From NCBI GenBank assembly GCA_030280995.1, contig JASXTE010000019.1, positions 8,729,501 to 8,793,500 of the forward strand: a DNA stretch of 64,000 bases, in the 5' to 3' direction. Positions 1-12,419 of the stretch are shown here, one piece after another. Under the pieces are notes generated by a model that was given only the letters and a program-made list of their open reading frames with translations, searched no databases and was not told the DNA's origin. Numbering within the stretch: position 1 is the first letter of the stretch; each line of letters starts with the position of its first letter. Source of the stretch: Hemileia vastatrix. Taxonomy: Eukaryota > Basidiomycota > Pucciniomycetes > Pucciniales > Zaghouaniaceae. The position numbers and the translations under genes are program-made.

Positions 1-1
1 A

Positions 2-1101
2 AAAATACCTACTAATACCCGTGTACTAAATAAAAGATTCAATGAGATACTCCCTCAATCAACTTCTCATTTTTGCAGGTCTATTTACAATTTCTGTCGT
101 GTGCTTTTGAATATTTCACCTCAGTCTAATGAATGGAAGCTGAACCCCACCAAAGAACAACTACATAGGTTTTCATTGTTCAATATAAGCTCTCTCAACA
201 TTGATATTAATTTGCCATATCCTGAACGAAATTACCGTGTTTCTGAACAAATCACTGCTATATTCCACAGTGCTTTTATCCACTTTCTTCTTCAATGCCA
301 CTTTCCTGGAAAAACGTTTGCTTTGAATCTTGATTGGTTTCACGAGTGGAATCAAGTTTTGGCAAAAATTATCATTAAGCACTGGGATAAAGCTTTGGAA
401 AATAATTATTTGGTTTTTTATTCAATGGACTCTACTCATATTTCCTACCTAAATCAAATGGGTGTTTTTACCGCTGGTTTATAGGTTATGCTGATAAATT
501 ACGACTCGGAAAAGATTCTGATAGTTTCCATGAAATAGTTAAAATAAGAAAGTATAAATATAAAATAAAAAAGAAAGTAAGAACTAATATTTTTATCTTT
601 TTTTTACACAAGCTTATATAAATTTGACAATCTTTTTCAGAATTATTTTAACCAAACTCACCTTCTTAAACAACTTCCAAGTGGTGAAACCTATGGAATC
701 TTTTCAAAAACGTCAAATGTTGCTCAGACACCGAAATCGATGATGAAGGTTCTTTTAAGCAGATTTTATTGCCATGGAGATCTGAAGAATTCTCAAGACT
801 TGCACGAAATCTCAACCAGAAACACATTCAAATCCGAGAATCTTCCTCTTATTCAGGAGAAATACTTAACAACTTGGCATTATATGATAGATTAAATTTG
901 GTATCCTCAATCGAGACTCACTTTAATTCTTTTGCAGTCCCCAGGGGTTTGCCAAGTGACTGCTATTCTTTATTATATCTCGCTTCTCTTAATCCTCAAC
1001 AATTAAGACTTCTTAATTGTCAAGCCCCAATAAACATTTCTACATACTTGAACAAATTTCAAATTCTAATGGGAGTTATTGATGAATTCCCTAATCAATA
1101 A
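2..1101 (+). pseudogene. Unrecognised gene fragment, 5' end outside window, disrupted
   Basis: An open frame runs from the window edge to a TAA/TAG at 484, so the gene begins upstream. It then appears to continue in the +1 frame (residues YRWFIGYADKL..., about 465-540), and again after a possible intron ending TTTTTCAG near 640, in a last block closing with TAA at 1101. The blocks have consistent amino-acid use and the spacing of a spliced, slightly broken gene. No motif I recognise is present: no zinc finger, no polymerase box, no signal peptide. It is convergent with the SNF2-like pseudogene that follows. It could be a decayed host gene or part of an unclassified transposon. The coding nature is inferred from the long open frame only. 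Confidence 0.4.
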
Positions 1102-1178
1102 TCTAGCAGACTCATATTCCTCGTTTCCAATGTTTGGGACACTTAACCTTAAAAAATTGAACAGATAAATATTTTTAG

Positions 1179-3478
1179 CTATGATGCAAGTTTATATAAA
1201 GAAAATTTTACATACATTGATAGCTCAATCTTTTTTCTTTTTATCTTATAAATTCTGAATTCAATACTTCTGCTTACAAAATACTTGAGTACATAAACTT
1301 CATTTTGATGGCCCATTCTATACAGACGATCAACTGCTTGCTGTTCAACTGCTGGATTCCAATTAGGCTCCTGTTTCAATATTTTAAACAAATTCTCTTT
1401 TCAATCTTTTCTATTTCAATATAAGACTCTTTGACTTGCCATTATATATACATTTTGTGCACACCTCAAGTCTATTGCAACTCCTGCAGCCTTGATTGTA
1501 CCAAGCAAAACTTGACATCTTTCATCATTTTTGAATTTGTCCAGATTTTCATCCCTTTTTTTCATGCTCAACTTTCCTACAAGCTCTGTGTAGCTAATTC
1601 CAAGGTCATCTAAAGCCTTTTTTATACTGTTTCAATGGATAGAATATTGAAATGTTGTTTAAGCTCAAAATAAGTTATTGAGATAATTAATAGAATTCCT
1701 TACATTTCCAAAAAGTCCGCATATTTGGAAATATTTAATAGCCTTGGGACAAATTATCCCCCGTTCTCCCCTTAAGAAAATTTCTAAATGACTGATTAGA
1801 TGTATAATCTTTGCTGAATTTTTCCATGTGAAAAGAAATGTTGGAGGTTGATCTGGGTTTTTGTAGACAGGGTGGTTACAAAATTGCCGTAAAATTGACA
1901 GTTCTCGGAGAAACTCAGCTGAGTCCCAAGGGAGGTTGGTGTTTCGAGAAGGCCCATACTACTCAGAAAAACGTTCTTGAAGCTTTGTAAGTTTTGAGTG
2001 CCAAGGTTCTGATAATTCTACAGATATTCCTTGCTCAATTTTTTGAGGAAGTGATAAGATTGCTTCTTTTGGCCTCCGCAGGAATATGACATTCATGAGA
2101 GTATTTATCGATTTTATTGAGCTAGAGCTTCCTCTTTTTAAGCCATTCATAAGAAAATTAATACACAACCAGTTTTCTTGCCATCTTTCAATTCTGAGGA
2201 ATGATATAAGGCTTTGAAGATCAGTTGTCCGGTTCTGAAGATAGTCGATACTCAGCCTCCAAGGCCAATAGATTCTGATTCTTGTGCGACTGGGGATTCT
2301 TGATTAAACTTTTAAATTATGTTAAACATTTCATCAGCTTTTATAATATTATTTTCAAAATTATTAGTAATTCAAATGAATGCTTACTGAGCCTCATCTA
2401 AAACTATTCTGTACCAAATGAGTTTATGAGTTACTGGCGGAATAGGTTGAGGAGTTTTCTTTGAAGAAGATGGACTTGCTGTCTCATAGGTAGTCAAAAC
2501 AACTAGCTGGTTCTGAAGCTCCTCAAAATTAATTTTCTTTGAATCCTTCCCATAAAGAACCTTGAAAGGTAGTGCATTATCCTCAAAGTGAATTCTTATT
2601 TCATTGACCCAGTTTGATAATGTTGCAAGTGGGCAAATGATGAGAGTTGCTGATGTCCTATCTTTCTCTTGTCCACCACCCAAGAGTTGGAATTGTCTGG
2701 CTTGACTTTGAGTTGCAGTAATTAGGCCAAGAGTTGAGAGGGTCTTTCCCAAGGCCATATCATCAGCTAGAATTGAACCAATTCCTGCAGAGGATAACTT
2801 TTCTTCAAGAAATTGTTCATAATAATTATTAAAACCCACTCTCAGCCAGCTGTTGTCTGCATGCCTCCACAGGTTTTCTAACTTTTTGGATAAGTTATTT
2901 TCATTGTCTATCATAAAATTGATAGCTTGAATCTGATGCGTTTTCAGAGTTGTTTTCATACCATGTATAGATAGATTTGCCATTTGATTATCCCTTGTCC
3001 CAGAAATTTTAGAAGTTGTGTGAATACAAGAATGAGGAATATTGAAGAAGACGGTTGGATTGTAGTGTGGAATTGGTGTCAAATCAATTTGAGCATTTAG
3101 AAATACTTCTTTAGCCTGAATAATAAAATCAGTCAAACAAAAAAGGAGGCCACAAATTCTATACTGCCTGTTTAATAGTAGAACCAAGTAAGAGCAAAAA
3201 TAATAAGATATTTGGGGATTTAAAGCCCTTTCCTCAGTTAAAATTTGAGAACCATATCCAATTTCTCCAAGTAGTTGTCCAATTTGGCTGCTCTGTTTGT
3301 TAGAAAGATCACCAATAGGTTTTGCTTCTCCTTCTTTGAATAATCCAAAAACATGAACTAAAGATCTTCCTTGTTGCATAATAACTGGAGTGGATACTTC
3401 ATCAAATACAGATCTTTCTTTTGGAAAAATAGGTTTAAAATTTAAAGAGAATTGTCCAATGCATCTTAAATTTGACAT
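1179..3478 (-). pseudogene. SNF2/Rad5-HLTF-like DNA-dependent ATPase, degraded
   Basis: Helicase motifs appear in order on the minus strand. Walker A reads LADDMALGKTLSTL (usually DEMGLGKT, so two positions are altered). It is followed by ATLIICPLATLSNWVNEI (motif Ia) and LDEA at 2384-2400, where a GT donor would let the next exon supply the His of DEAH. Then come QNRTTDLQSLISFLRI (after motif III), LMNVIFLRRPKEAI, LRQFCNHP, motif V-like LLGTIKAAGVAIDL and motif VI-like QAVDRLYRMGHQNEVYV. Start chosen at the ATG at 3478 (MSNLRCIGQF); the open frame upstream is low complexity. A TAG after the RFSE segment near 1959 and two stops near 1410-1435 break the frame, so I call it a pseudogene. The family remodels chromatin or acts in post-replication repair. 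SNF2-like genes are often multi-copy in rusts, as I recall. Confidence 0.75.
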
Positions 3479-4776
3479 TTTAATTAAATGAATTTTATGG
3501 TGATGGTGGTAGTTTAAAGAAAGAGAGGGTGAGAGCAAAGTTTTGAAAGAGAATAAAGTAGAGAATATATATAATATTGGATGAATATTCAAAATTGAAT
3601 TTTTCATGTATGTTAATAATTAATGTTGACTCACATTTTAATAATAACTAAATACAGATAAATAATTAAAAAAAGTGCATTATTTTAGAGCCTAAGTTTT
3701 GTGCCAATATATTAAAATTAGTTTCTTTAATAGTGTAAATTTTTTAAAAAATACATTACTATTTTTTCCCCTTATAAAAAATATATATTTTTTTTCTCCT
3801 ACATTAAATTTTTTGAACATTGTCTTATACTTTTTTATTCCAAGGAACAATGAGAAATTTCTATTGATAAGGGCTCAATATCAACTTTTGTCTAGAAAAT
3901 TTTAAATTATGTGCAAATATTTTTACAGAGTTATATTTTTATTAATAAAATTTTTAAAAAGGACTTAAATAGTATTCTTTTTTATATATTTGCGGAAATA
4001 AAATTGATAATTGAAATAATATTCCAGACCTAGTATACTATGTGTCATTTAAGATATTTCAACTAATATCAAACCTGACCTCCCAAAATTAAATGGATCT
4101 ATATATAAAATTGAATATTATGGTATGTTAAGTGTTGTGGCTCAACCATTGCTCAAATTTGTTCCAACTGATGCTCAACTTAAATCCAAAGCTTTGCTCA
4201 AGAAGGGATAAATTGAGGCTCAATTTAGGGCCAACTTTTTTTTCAAATTTTTTTCATATAATTTAAAAACAGTTTCCTAATTCTTTCAAAAATTTCCCCA
4301 ACAGTTTCCCAACCTCTTCCTGAAAGTTTCAAAAAGAGGGAACTGCTAGCAGTTCACCCCCTGATTTTCCATGGTGATAAACCCTGAAGAAATTAACCAT
4401 TTATATTGACTTTCTGAACAAGAGAATACAAAATTAACAAATTTTAACCCATATAGATAAACCTAAGCCCCCTGAGGCTTCTTCTTCCAACCAGTTGGAT
4501 GATGACAATGACTATGTTGGAATTATTCTTCCAACAAACAATTCCAAACTTTAGATCACACCCAGCTTCTTCTCCTTCTGACCTTGAGGAACATTGGGCT
4601 ATCATTCAAGACTTTAATAAGAGTGCTGAGAAATTTTCTAATTATCCAAATCAGCCAATCTTGATATAAACATTTAACCAAATTTATTAGTTTCATATGA
4701 TTGAATTTTGATGTTTTAGTTGGTGCTGAAATATAAAAAAATAACCATCTGATTCTTATGTTTCTATTGCTAAGAA
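3479..4776. other. AT-rich intergenic stretch with a possible coding relic
   Basis: Mostly A/T runs with no gene. At 4452-4670 (+) a short readable stretch (KPKPPEASSSNQLDDDND, then a second block reading SDLEEHWAIIQDFNKSAEKF) looks protein-derived and is preceded by an AG acceptor-like TATAG. I cannot assign it; it may be the remnant of an exon. Confidence 0.3.
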
Positions 4777-4960
4777 TAAGAGAGTAGGCTTCCACACCTA
4801 CTGAGCTAGAACTGCAATGATCTAAATATCACCATAAGGTCCTCCAATTCTTCTTTACCAAATTTTAAATCCACAATGAAATTAAGAGAGTAGGCTTCCA
4901 CCCCTACTGGGCTAGAACTGAAATGATATATACACTGCCATGAGGTCCTCCAACTTCCAC
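4777..4960. repeat. Tandem duplication, about 106-bp period
   Basis: The block beginning TAAGAGAGTAGGCTTCCA at 4777 recurs at 4883. Both copies go on to CTACTG-GCTAGAACTG and then an AAGGTCCTCCAA / GAGGTCCTCCAA segment. Function unknown; it lies in the 3' flank of element A. Confidence 0.7.
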
Positions 4961-5340
4961 AACTTCATCCATCATACCCATTTTCCTACATCACCAAATC
5001 AGACTTACAACCAAAAGCTCCACAAAGAAAAATTTGACCAACTAAATCACATATTGCCAACATAATTCCATTCCTCTTCTAAAATAAATCTTGAAGATCA
5101 TCAAAACCGAAAGTCCACAATACAAAGTTTTCTGCATAATTGTAAATTGAGGTAGTAGATTCCATATAATCCTTTAAATGAGTGATTGATAAAAAAAATG
5201 ATTGTGATTTCCAAAATCATTCCAATTCTTCCTAATAAGTGTCCAAACAAATGATCAACAAAAGCTCTAGTTTAAGGTCATAGAGGACCACGAAAATATC
5301 TTCTACTTGATATATTTATGTCTTCAACCGTAAAAATTTA

Positions 5341-6341
5341 CCAGTTTATAGTCTTAGAGGACTTTTACCTGCATCACAAAACCAATTCTAGAGATCAACC
5401 TAGAAACAAATAAGCTGGTAAACAAATTTTATGGGTTAACTGTTGATAGAGCATCCAGCCCCTCAGTTACCCCCACACTTTCCAATATTAAATCTAGAAG
5501 GTTCCCCAATGATCACTTCTAACTAAAAAAAATCCTCCTCAATCTTGACCATTTTAATTCCTAGTTTTATTGACATCTTCAGTTTTCAACAGTCTTGAAG
5601 TTTAGGACCAATCATAAAAAATCATGAAAAGAATTTTAGTTTTAAGTCTTTATGTACTAACAGAATAAAAAAAATAAATATATATATATATAATAAAAGA
5701 AAAAAGAAATAAAATGAAAGATAAATAAAAAAAATAAAAGATGTCCCCCAGCCATTTGAATGAGCCAAACCCTTGACACCATACCCACATCCAAGTTAAC
5801 CTTGATTGTGGATACACAAGTAAAATAAAAAATATAGCATAAAATAAAATTTTTTAAAATAATTTTTTTTTTTTTTGAAAATTAAATTTTGAAAATTTGA
5901 AAATTTGAAAAATGATAATTTAATGAAAATCATGAAAACAAACTAATGATCACTGGAAAGGCTCCCTCCAATTTGTAAAAATGATTGGAGACCACCAGTG
6001 ATCATCCACCCCAATATAACAACTTTTTTTTTTAAAGAAAAAAATTAAAAATAAAATAAACAAAAAAAAATACAAAAAAAACAGAAAAACAAATAAAATG
6101 AAGCAAAACAAAATTCTTGAATCCATACTTCCAAAAGATTGTGCTGTGCCAGCGTAAGCTTCCAGTTTATAGTCATAGAGGACTACCTATAAAAGAAAAA
6201 CAATGCCAGGATTCAACTAGAGACAGAGAAGGGTTGGAAATGAACATTGTGGGGTAATTGTGTATAGAGCTGAAAACTCATCAATTACCCCCAAACTTGC
6301 CAATATTAAATCTAGAAAGTTCCCGTGTGAACACTACTAAC
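5341..6341. repeat. Pair of about 180-bp diverged direct repeats
   Basis: Copies at 5341-5523 and 6162-6341. Both start CCAGTTTATAGTC(A/T)TAGAGGAC, share TAGAG, CAATTACCCCCA-type and CCAATATTAAATCTAGAA segments, and end near ACTTCTAAC / ACTACTAAC. A third weak copy of the start is at about 5268. They may be pieces of a decayed LTR, but no TG..CA ends or TSD were found. Confidence 0.6.
5946..6005. repeat. Compound hairpin
   Basis: Outer arms ATGATCACTGG (5946-5956) and CCAGTGATCAT (5995-6005) are perfect complements, with inner arms CTCCAAT and ATTGGAG. It could be a tiny foldback relic. It contains no coding sequence. Confidence 0.6.
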
Positions 6342-6467
6342 AAAATTTTTTTCCACCTCATATTTTCACCATGAAATAAAATTTCAAAATTGAAGTAATG
6401 ATTGATTTCTTGAAAGACTGTGAGATTTCCTAAAAGATTGATATTGTAGTTTACCCTCATTTTGGAT

Positions 6468-9400
6468 TCAAACTTCAGAACCTTTTATTCCCCTAGGGTA
6501 AAACTTCTTCACTTGATCAGCGGCTACCCTCTTCTTCAAGACAACACCATCCAACTCTTCCAAAACATATGAACCACCAGAAACCTGTTCTCTAATCCTA
6601 TATTGTCCATTCCATCTATCAGCAAACATTTTCCCCAACTGACTTTCCAAACTCCTACTATACACCAACACCATATCACCAGGCCTCAAAGGCTTCCTGA
6701 GTCCATGAGCCAACCTTTGATCCCAATACCTAACAGACTGATCCCTGATCTTGATCATCCTAGCATATGCCTTCTCCAAATATTCTTCCTTTTTCTCTAA
6801 CTGTTGCACTCTAGCACAGAGAGAATCTTCAGTAGTTTTGACTACATCCCAATCAACACCAAGATAAGATTCCGCTTCAAGATCAACCAGTAAAACAGCA
6901 TTATGACCAAAAACTAATTCATAAGGAGAATAACCAGTTGTCCTCTTGGTGGTAATCCTGTCAGCAAATAAAACAAGAGGTAATTAATGCCTCCACTTTT
7001 AAGCACTTTTTCCACACATTTTAACCAAAGCATCCTAAATAACTTGATGCCCCCTTTCAACCATTCCTTCTGCTTCAGAATAAAATGGGGTTGCCACCCT
7101 AACCTTTGAGCCAATTTTTGAAATAGCTTCCTTGAAGTCTGCACCAAACTCTGAGCCACCATCAACAGTTACCAACTTCATAACACCACACCTATACACC
7201 CATTCCTTCATCAAAAATTCTGCTACATTTTTAGCAGATAAACTAATAAGAGGGACAGCCTCAACTCAACCAGACAAATAATCCCTTGCCACAATCAAGT
7301 ACTTATATTTAACTTCCTTGATGTTAAAAGCATCCAAACTAACCTGTCCAAAGATAGTATTTTCACCAGTAGCATATCCAGGTTCTTTTGGCCTTAAATA
7401 ACTTCTTCTCTGAAATTCTTCACAAGACTGAACCCAAGATCTAACAGCCATCTTCATTCCATGCCACCAAAATCTATCAGCAATCCGCTTATAAGTTTCT
7501 CCAAAGCCCGTATGCCCTAAATCTTTATGAAGAGATTTCATTACCAATTCTTGACCTTTTCTTTGATATACAACAACTTTAGGATTTGGATGTCTTATTT
7601 TCATCAACGTTCTACAAGAAAAATAAAAACCAGGTGACTTATTTTTGATAGCCACCCATTCAGCTTCATCACATTCTTCTGGTTTTCCCAGATATAACAA
7701 ATATTTCACCATTAAAAAATAAAATCCAGTCTGGCCCCAAATTTCATCAGAAAAATCCAATAATATAACATCCAAAGGAACCTCCCTGTACCCAATGTCT
7801 CCCACTTGTGAATGAGCAATCATTCTCTGAGCATTTGGCTGTTTGCTGAAATTCACATAATCCACCTCATTCAAACATTTTTCCATGCTACCACTATCCT
7901 CCTTCAGATCCCAAACATAAACACCATTAACCAACTTCCAATTATCCTTAACAATTACACCATCCTCATCTACAAAAAACTCATGATCAACTAGATCATC
8001 AACATCATCAAATTCAACAAAAAATAGAACCAGCCAGTTTAACCTCATGGGGGATGTATGGAAAGTACTCAGCACCCTTGGTACTGGCCTTGATTATAGG
8101 TATATCTTTATCAAATTCTTCTGAATCAGAATCATCTACTATAGGTGGTCTTCTTGACAATCCATCAGGCATAGTGAAAGATTTTCCAGGCCTGTGCACT
8201 AAATCAAATGAAAAATGTTGAATAAAAGCTACCCATCTAGTCATTGGAGCATTAGGTAAACTAGGTGAATTAATCATCTGAATTAAAGATTTAGCATCCA
8301 TTTGAAGTTCAAAATGTTGACCCCATAAGATATTTTGAAGTTTCTTTAAGATTTTTGTCACACCACAGAGTTCCAACTTTGGTTGTGAATATCTTGATTC
8401 CAACTCAGTAAAAACTACAGATTCATACCTAACTGGTCTAATATAACCACCTTTATCCATCTGAGAAAGCACTGCATCAGCAGCCAGCTGACTAGAATCA
8501 ACAGCTAAATAAATCCTACCAACTCCTTTCACCATAATCCAACTTATGAAGAATAATATCTTCACCAACCACCTTCTTAAACTTAGCAAAAGCTTCTTCA
8601 AAAGCTTCATCCCAATCCCAATCATCATCCTTCCTAGTTAACCTTCTCAATGGAGCAACCAATAATGAAAAATCCCTAATAAACACCCTAACATAAACAC
8701 ATACTCCCAAAAATCCTCTAACTTCAGTAGTGTTTCTAGGTCTTGGCCAAGATTGAATTTTGTTGACTTTCTTCTTTGACATAATTTGGCCTTCCCTACA
8801 TACCACATGACCAAGAATCTCTAAAGCTGGAACACAAAAAGAAAATTTAGAACCGGAAATAGTTAAACCAGCTTCTTCAATCCTAAACAACATCCTTTCC
8901 AAAGCTACTGAATACTCCCAAATAAACCTCCTAATACCTAGATTCTCCTCCAAAACTTCATTATCATAATCAGTTGAAGGACATTTAATTCCACCATCAT
9001 CAATAAATATACCAGCATACTGTGGAATTTCATCTTGAAGAATCTAAGCCATTTGTGCTTGATAAACAGCAACAGAATTAGTAGTGCCTTGAGGTAATCT
9101 AGTCAGCTGTAACTGTCCAAGAGGAGTATCAAAAGTTGTCAGAGGTCTTGAATCCGGATGTAATTCTCTTTCATCATAGCCCCCCATAATATCACCCAAA
9201 CCATAACATACCCTTCCATAAAAAGCATCAACAAATTCCTCTGCACTTGGAGGAATACAGGCATCTTTTATAGTCACCCTATTCAATTCCCTAAGATCAT
9301 GAACCACTCTAAGGTTTCCATTAGGCTTCTTGTTACAGAAAACTGGACTTGAATAACTTGATGACAATTGTTCATAAAGTCCAGTCCTAATCCTTTCCCT

Positions 9401-10223
9401 AACAACTTCAATATAATCATCTTCAAGAGCAGCAGGAATCAGAATTGGCATGAGTTGCCAAGGTTCATGACAAACAACTGGAATCTTGTACGGTTCACCA
9501 TAAGAATGCTTCAAAACACCCCTCTCTTCTTCCACAAATGCAATAGCCTTCTCCCTTAACACCATCACATCCAACAACAACTTCATCTCCTCACCAGATA
9601 ACCAACCCTCTGGCCCAAAATTTACAACACCAATCCTATCAAAAGTAATTCTTGACATTTCAGAAAATTCAGGCAGATTCTTGCTTAAAGGAGTTTCATA
9701 TGGATCTCTTGAAAAAAGTGGTCTCTTCAACAGTTGATTCAATCCAGTTTGCAGCACTTCATTGATTGGTTTAACTTTCACTGAAACCTTCTTATATTTT
9801 TCTGCTTCCACTTCCACATGTACTTGAGGAATTGAGCTCCTTTCATCAACCGAATCTTCATCTTCATCAGAGTTAAGAGTAACAGAATTTTTAAAAAAAG
9901 AATTATTAGAATCAGAAAAAGAAATTTTATCAGTTTTATTTTTATTTTTATTTTTTGAAAAAGAATTATTAAAGTTTTTAGAAACATAATTATCAGAATT
10001 TTAAAAAATATTGTTATCTAGTTTTTCATTATGCAGACAATTTTTAATTTGATTTTTATTTTTAAAAATAATAAAAGAATCATCAAAAGTATAAAAAGTT
10101 GGAAGTTTATCCTCATGCGGGAAGTTAGCAGTGTTCCAAGTAGCCTCAGCTCTATTGACAATATCTTAACACAAATAATTTTTTTGTTGATTTTCATTTA
10201 TCTTGAGATTTTTTCTTGATTTT
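6468..10223 (-). pseudogene. Element A pol: reverse transcriptase, RNase H, integrase (broken)
   Basis: Read right to left. The linker comes first, then RT from 9817 (RPLFSRDPYETPLSKNLPEF; SSSYSSPVFCNKKPNGNLRV; VHDLRELNRVT), a TAG where Trp is expected (9044), then the catalytic IFIDDGG segment, LEILGHVV and VRGFLG. RNase H follows (IYLAVDSSQLAADAVL, HFELQMDAKSLIQMI, VHRPGKSFTMPDGLSRR). The integrase zinc-binding part is WWHGMKMAVRSWVQSCEEFQ, and its core has LVTVDGGSEFG and VERG; the C-terminal part is 6809-6468 (LRPGDMVLVYSRSLESQLGK). At least four stops and frameshifts separate the blocks. Several stops replace Trp or Arg codons by single G-to-A or C-to-T changes. The enzymes would copy and integrate the element, but no intact copy remains here. 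Confidence 0.8.
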
Positions 10224-10350
10224 TTTCAGTATGTCTAGTATATAAGTATGATATAATAGTATTTATTTATGGTCCTACTAATTATTGTTAAATGATTTAG
10301 TGATTAAACCTCAGGGGAAGATTAATAAAATAGTTATACTCAAATAAAAC

Positions 10351-11154
10351 TGTCACACGCCATGTGACACTCGAGGCAAAAGTAGCTCATTAAATCAATA
10401 CTAAAGGGTTCAAATCCATACTCAAAGCGCAGAAGGCAACTCTCCATAGCAACTGCGACTTTCCTTTGTGTACTGGCTATTCAATTGCACTAGCCTAAAA
10501 CTCTAAATCTAAATTAGTCAATCTCTCAATAGTGTGTCTTAGTCTTTTTTCCAATAAGCGACACACAGCGCAATAGTTAATATAATAGTACATTAAAAGG
10601 TTCATGAAATGTCTGTGGGTTATTAAGGGGAAGTGAGTATGGACGGAATGGTTAGTGAAGGATTAAGGGGGTTGATGGATGCTAGTGAGGAGGGTCCAAG
10701 TGTAACGGATATATTTTAAATGGTTTGTGGTGTGCCGAATGGTGGATGAGTATGAGGTCAATGCGAGGAGGAGTAAAGGATATAAAAGTGGCTGGGTTTT
10801 TGGTTCGACATTCTTTAGAATTAAATAATAAAACGTATTTATAGTTAATAGTGATAAAACTCTAAGTGAAAATCATTATTATTGTATCTTTCTTTATTTT
10901 CTCAATAATCATTTCTAAATCCTAAATCTTTGATTGATGAGTTTCCAACCCTTTGTGAGATCTTAAGAATTTCAATATTACCTTTCAATTATATTAGAAT
11001 CCTTCTCTAGCATAACTCCAAGTAGCAGTTCTTCCTTTGAGTCATCTTTGAATCACTTCCTCGAACTATCCCTCTGTGCTTTGAAGAAGTATCTGAAACT
11101 TTTATCTCACTTGCAGGAACATCCTCGACCTTGTGCGTAGGTCGTCTGGTGACA
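10351..11154 (+). repeat. Element C 5' LTR (804 bp)
   Basis: Same length as the 3' copy and near-identical by eye, beginning TGTCACACGCCATGTGACAC and ending GGTCGTCTGGTGACA. It carries the promoter described at 10781-10831. Terminal TGTCA/TGACA is an inverted pair. Confidence 0.93.
10781..10831 (+). promoter_or_regulatory. Element C LTR promoter: TATA box and inferred transcript start
   Basis: TATAAAAG at 10781-10788 is followed 36 bp later by AGAATTAAATAATAA (10817-10831). The corresponding segment in the 3' LTR (18358-18372) reads AGAATTAAATTATAA, the exact reverse complement of the primer site. The distance from the TATA box makes this the likely 5' end of the transcript. The start itself is inferred, not shown. 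Confidence 0.55.
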
Positions 11155-11169
11155 TTATAATTTAATTCT
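11155..11169 (+). promoter_or_regulatory. Element C primer binding site, self-complementary type
   Basis: TTATAATTTAATTCT directly follows the LTR with no gap. I see no tRNA 3'-end complement (no TGG start). Its reverse complement occurs intact in the 3' LTR just after the TATA box, and with one mismatch in the 5' LTR. This is the layout of the Tf1/sushi group, in which the 5' end of the transcript folds back to prime minus-strand synthesis. Confidence 0.75.
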
Positions 11170-11231
11170 CCGTAGTTCTCATTCATTGCAGTACTACGTC
11201 CCTTTTCAGGTGTTTTCTCTAAATTTTTAAA

Positions 11232-12419
11232 ATGGCACCTGTTCAATGCACTCCTCCTACAGGCGCTACTACTAGAGCTCGCGCCAGAGGCAGGACAACA
11301 GCCACTAGGTCTGTTTCCCGCTCTCACTCCTTGGAGCCACTTGACTTTAGGGAACGGCAACATTCAGTCCAATCGGTAGAAGACATCCCACAAGATTTCG
11401 ATGATTCTAGTGATGATGAAGAAGGAGAGGATACAATGCACGAGGCACCATCTGCCCCTGCTAACCACCCTTCTGGTCAACCTTCAGAACCTAGACCATC
11501 CAATTCTCTGGAAGATTTCATGAGACTTTTCATGAAGAATCTTTCAAATTCAACGTCTTCAGAGGGATATAAATTCAAAACTCCTTCTATTAAATCTCCT
11601 GATAAATTTGATGGAGAACATCCAGACAGATTGCAACCCTTCTTGCAAACCTGCAAGCTCCTGTTCCATAATGACCCTCGAACCTTCAATAACAACCGAT
11701 TGAAAGTGGTTTATGCTTCTTCATTCCTGGCCGGAAAAGCAGCAAGATGGTTCAAACCTTATCTTCTCATGCTCTCTTCAACCGAAACCCACTTACTTAT
11801 TAATAACTGGGAAAAGTTCGAAGACCAACTCTTCATGTTGTTTGGTGACCCTAATGAAACTGACAACGCAGAAATTGAACTTGATTTCGTTCGCATGAGT
11901 GATAATGGTAAAGCCTCTGAATATATCTCGAACTTCAGAGCGCTTCAAACTCGAGTAGGTTGGAATAATGCTGCCCTTAAGTATCATTTCAAAAAAGGAC
12001 TTCCTTTGAGGATTCTGGATCAGTTAAATCTTCACGGTCAGAAGATGACAACTTTAACAGATTTAATGGATCGAACCCTCAAACTTGACGGCTTTTACCA
12101 AGGACAACTTCAACATTGTCGATACGCCAACAAATCTCAAGGCTTAAATTTCAAATCAGGACCTTCTTCCCACCCACAAACAACTCAATCCTCCTCGACT
12201 CAATCCAAACCTATTAAGGGAAAGGACAAACCTCAACCAAAAAGCTCGACCCCAGGCGATATCAGTAAAGTACTGGATCCTAAAGGGGAACTTAAAGAAG
12301 CTGAGAGGAAGAGGCGAACAGATAATGGGTTATGTATGTATTGTGGGGGTGAGCACATGCTGGAAGATTGTGTAAAGTTGAAGGAAAGAGAAGGTACTAG
12401 TTCGAAACAAAAAAACTAG
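11232..12419 (+). CDS. gag: Element C Gag polyprotein
   Basis: 395 residues, complete. Start at the first ATG after the leader (AAAATGG context). The N-terminus is rich in Arg, Ser and Thr (RARARGRTTATRSVSRSHS), then acidic (DDSSDDEEGEDTMHEA). From about residue 110 there is a capsid-like region typical of retrotransposon gag (PDKFDGEHPDRLQPFLQTC, AGKAARWFKPYL, FEDQLFMLFGDPNE). Near the C-terminus is one zinc knuckle CMYCGGEHMLEDC (CX2CX3HX4C), which would bind the RNA. It should assemble the virus-like particle in which reverse transcription occurs. The frame ends TAG directly after a slippery heptamer that gives access to pol. No stop or frameshift is seen, in contrast to pol. Confidence 0.9.
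   Translation: MAPVQCTPPTGATTRARARGRTTATRSVSRSHSLEPLDFRERQHSVQSVEDIPQDFDDSSDDEEGEDTMHEAPSAPANHPSGQPSEPRPSNSLEDFMRLFMKNLSNSTSSEGYKFKTPSIKSPDKFDGEHPDRLQPFLQTCKLLFHNDPRTFNNNRLKVVYASSFLAGKAARWFKPYLLMLSSTETHLLINNWEKFEDQLFMLFGDPNETDNAEIELDFVRMSDNGKASEYISNFRALQTRVGWNNAALKYHFKKGLPLRILDQLNLHGQKMTTLTDLMDRTLKLDGFYQGQLQHCRYANKSQGLNFKSGPSSHPQTTQSSSTQSKPIKGKDKPQPKSSTPGDISKVLDPKGELKEAERKRRTDNGLCMYCGGEHMLEDCVKLKEREGTSSKQKN
12410..12416 (+). promoter_or_regulatory. Programmed -1 frameshift heptamer A AAA AAC between gag and pol
   Basis: In the gag frame the codons are CAA AAA AAC TAG. The heptamer A AAA AAC is in the canonical X XXY YYZ phase, with the gag stop next. Slipping back one base continues as CTA GTA GAT AGT..., exactly the frame of the downstream protease. 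I did not model a stimulatory pseudoknot. Confidence 0.75.

Larger units (their letters stand above)
4961..6467. other. Non-coding flank of element A with diverged repeats
   Basis: No gene seen. It holds the direct repeat 5341-5523 / 6162-6341, a hairpin at 5946-6005 and A-rich runs around 5640-5720 and 6020-6110. The 3' LTR of element A should lie here or further left, but I could not match it to the sequence next to the primer site at 31567. Confidence 0.5.

Noticed and set aside
5341..6341. Direct repeats as the 3' LTR of element A
   Set aside because: They do not match the sequence next to the primer site at 31567, and no TG..CA ends or target duplication frame them.
10031..10219. Short plus-strand frame
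   Set aside because: It lies opposite the protease-RT linker of element A and reads low-complexity Ile/Phe/Lys.
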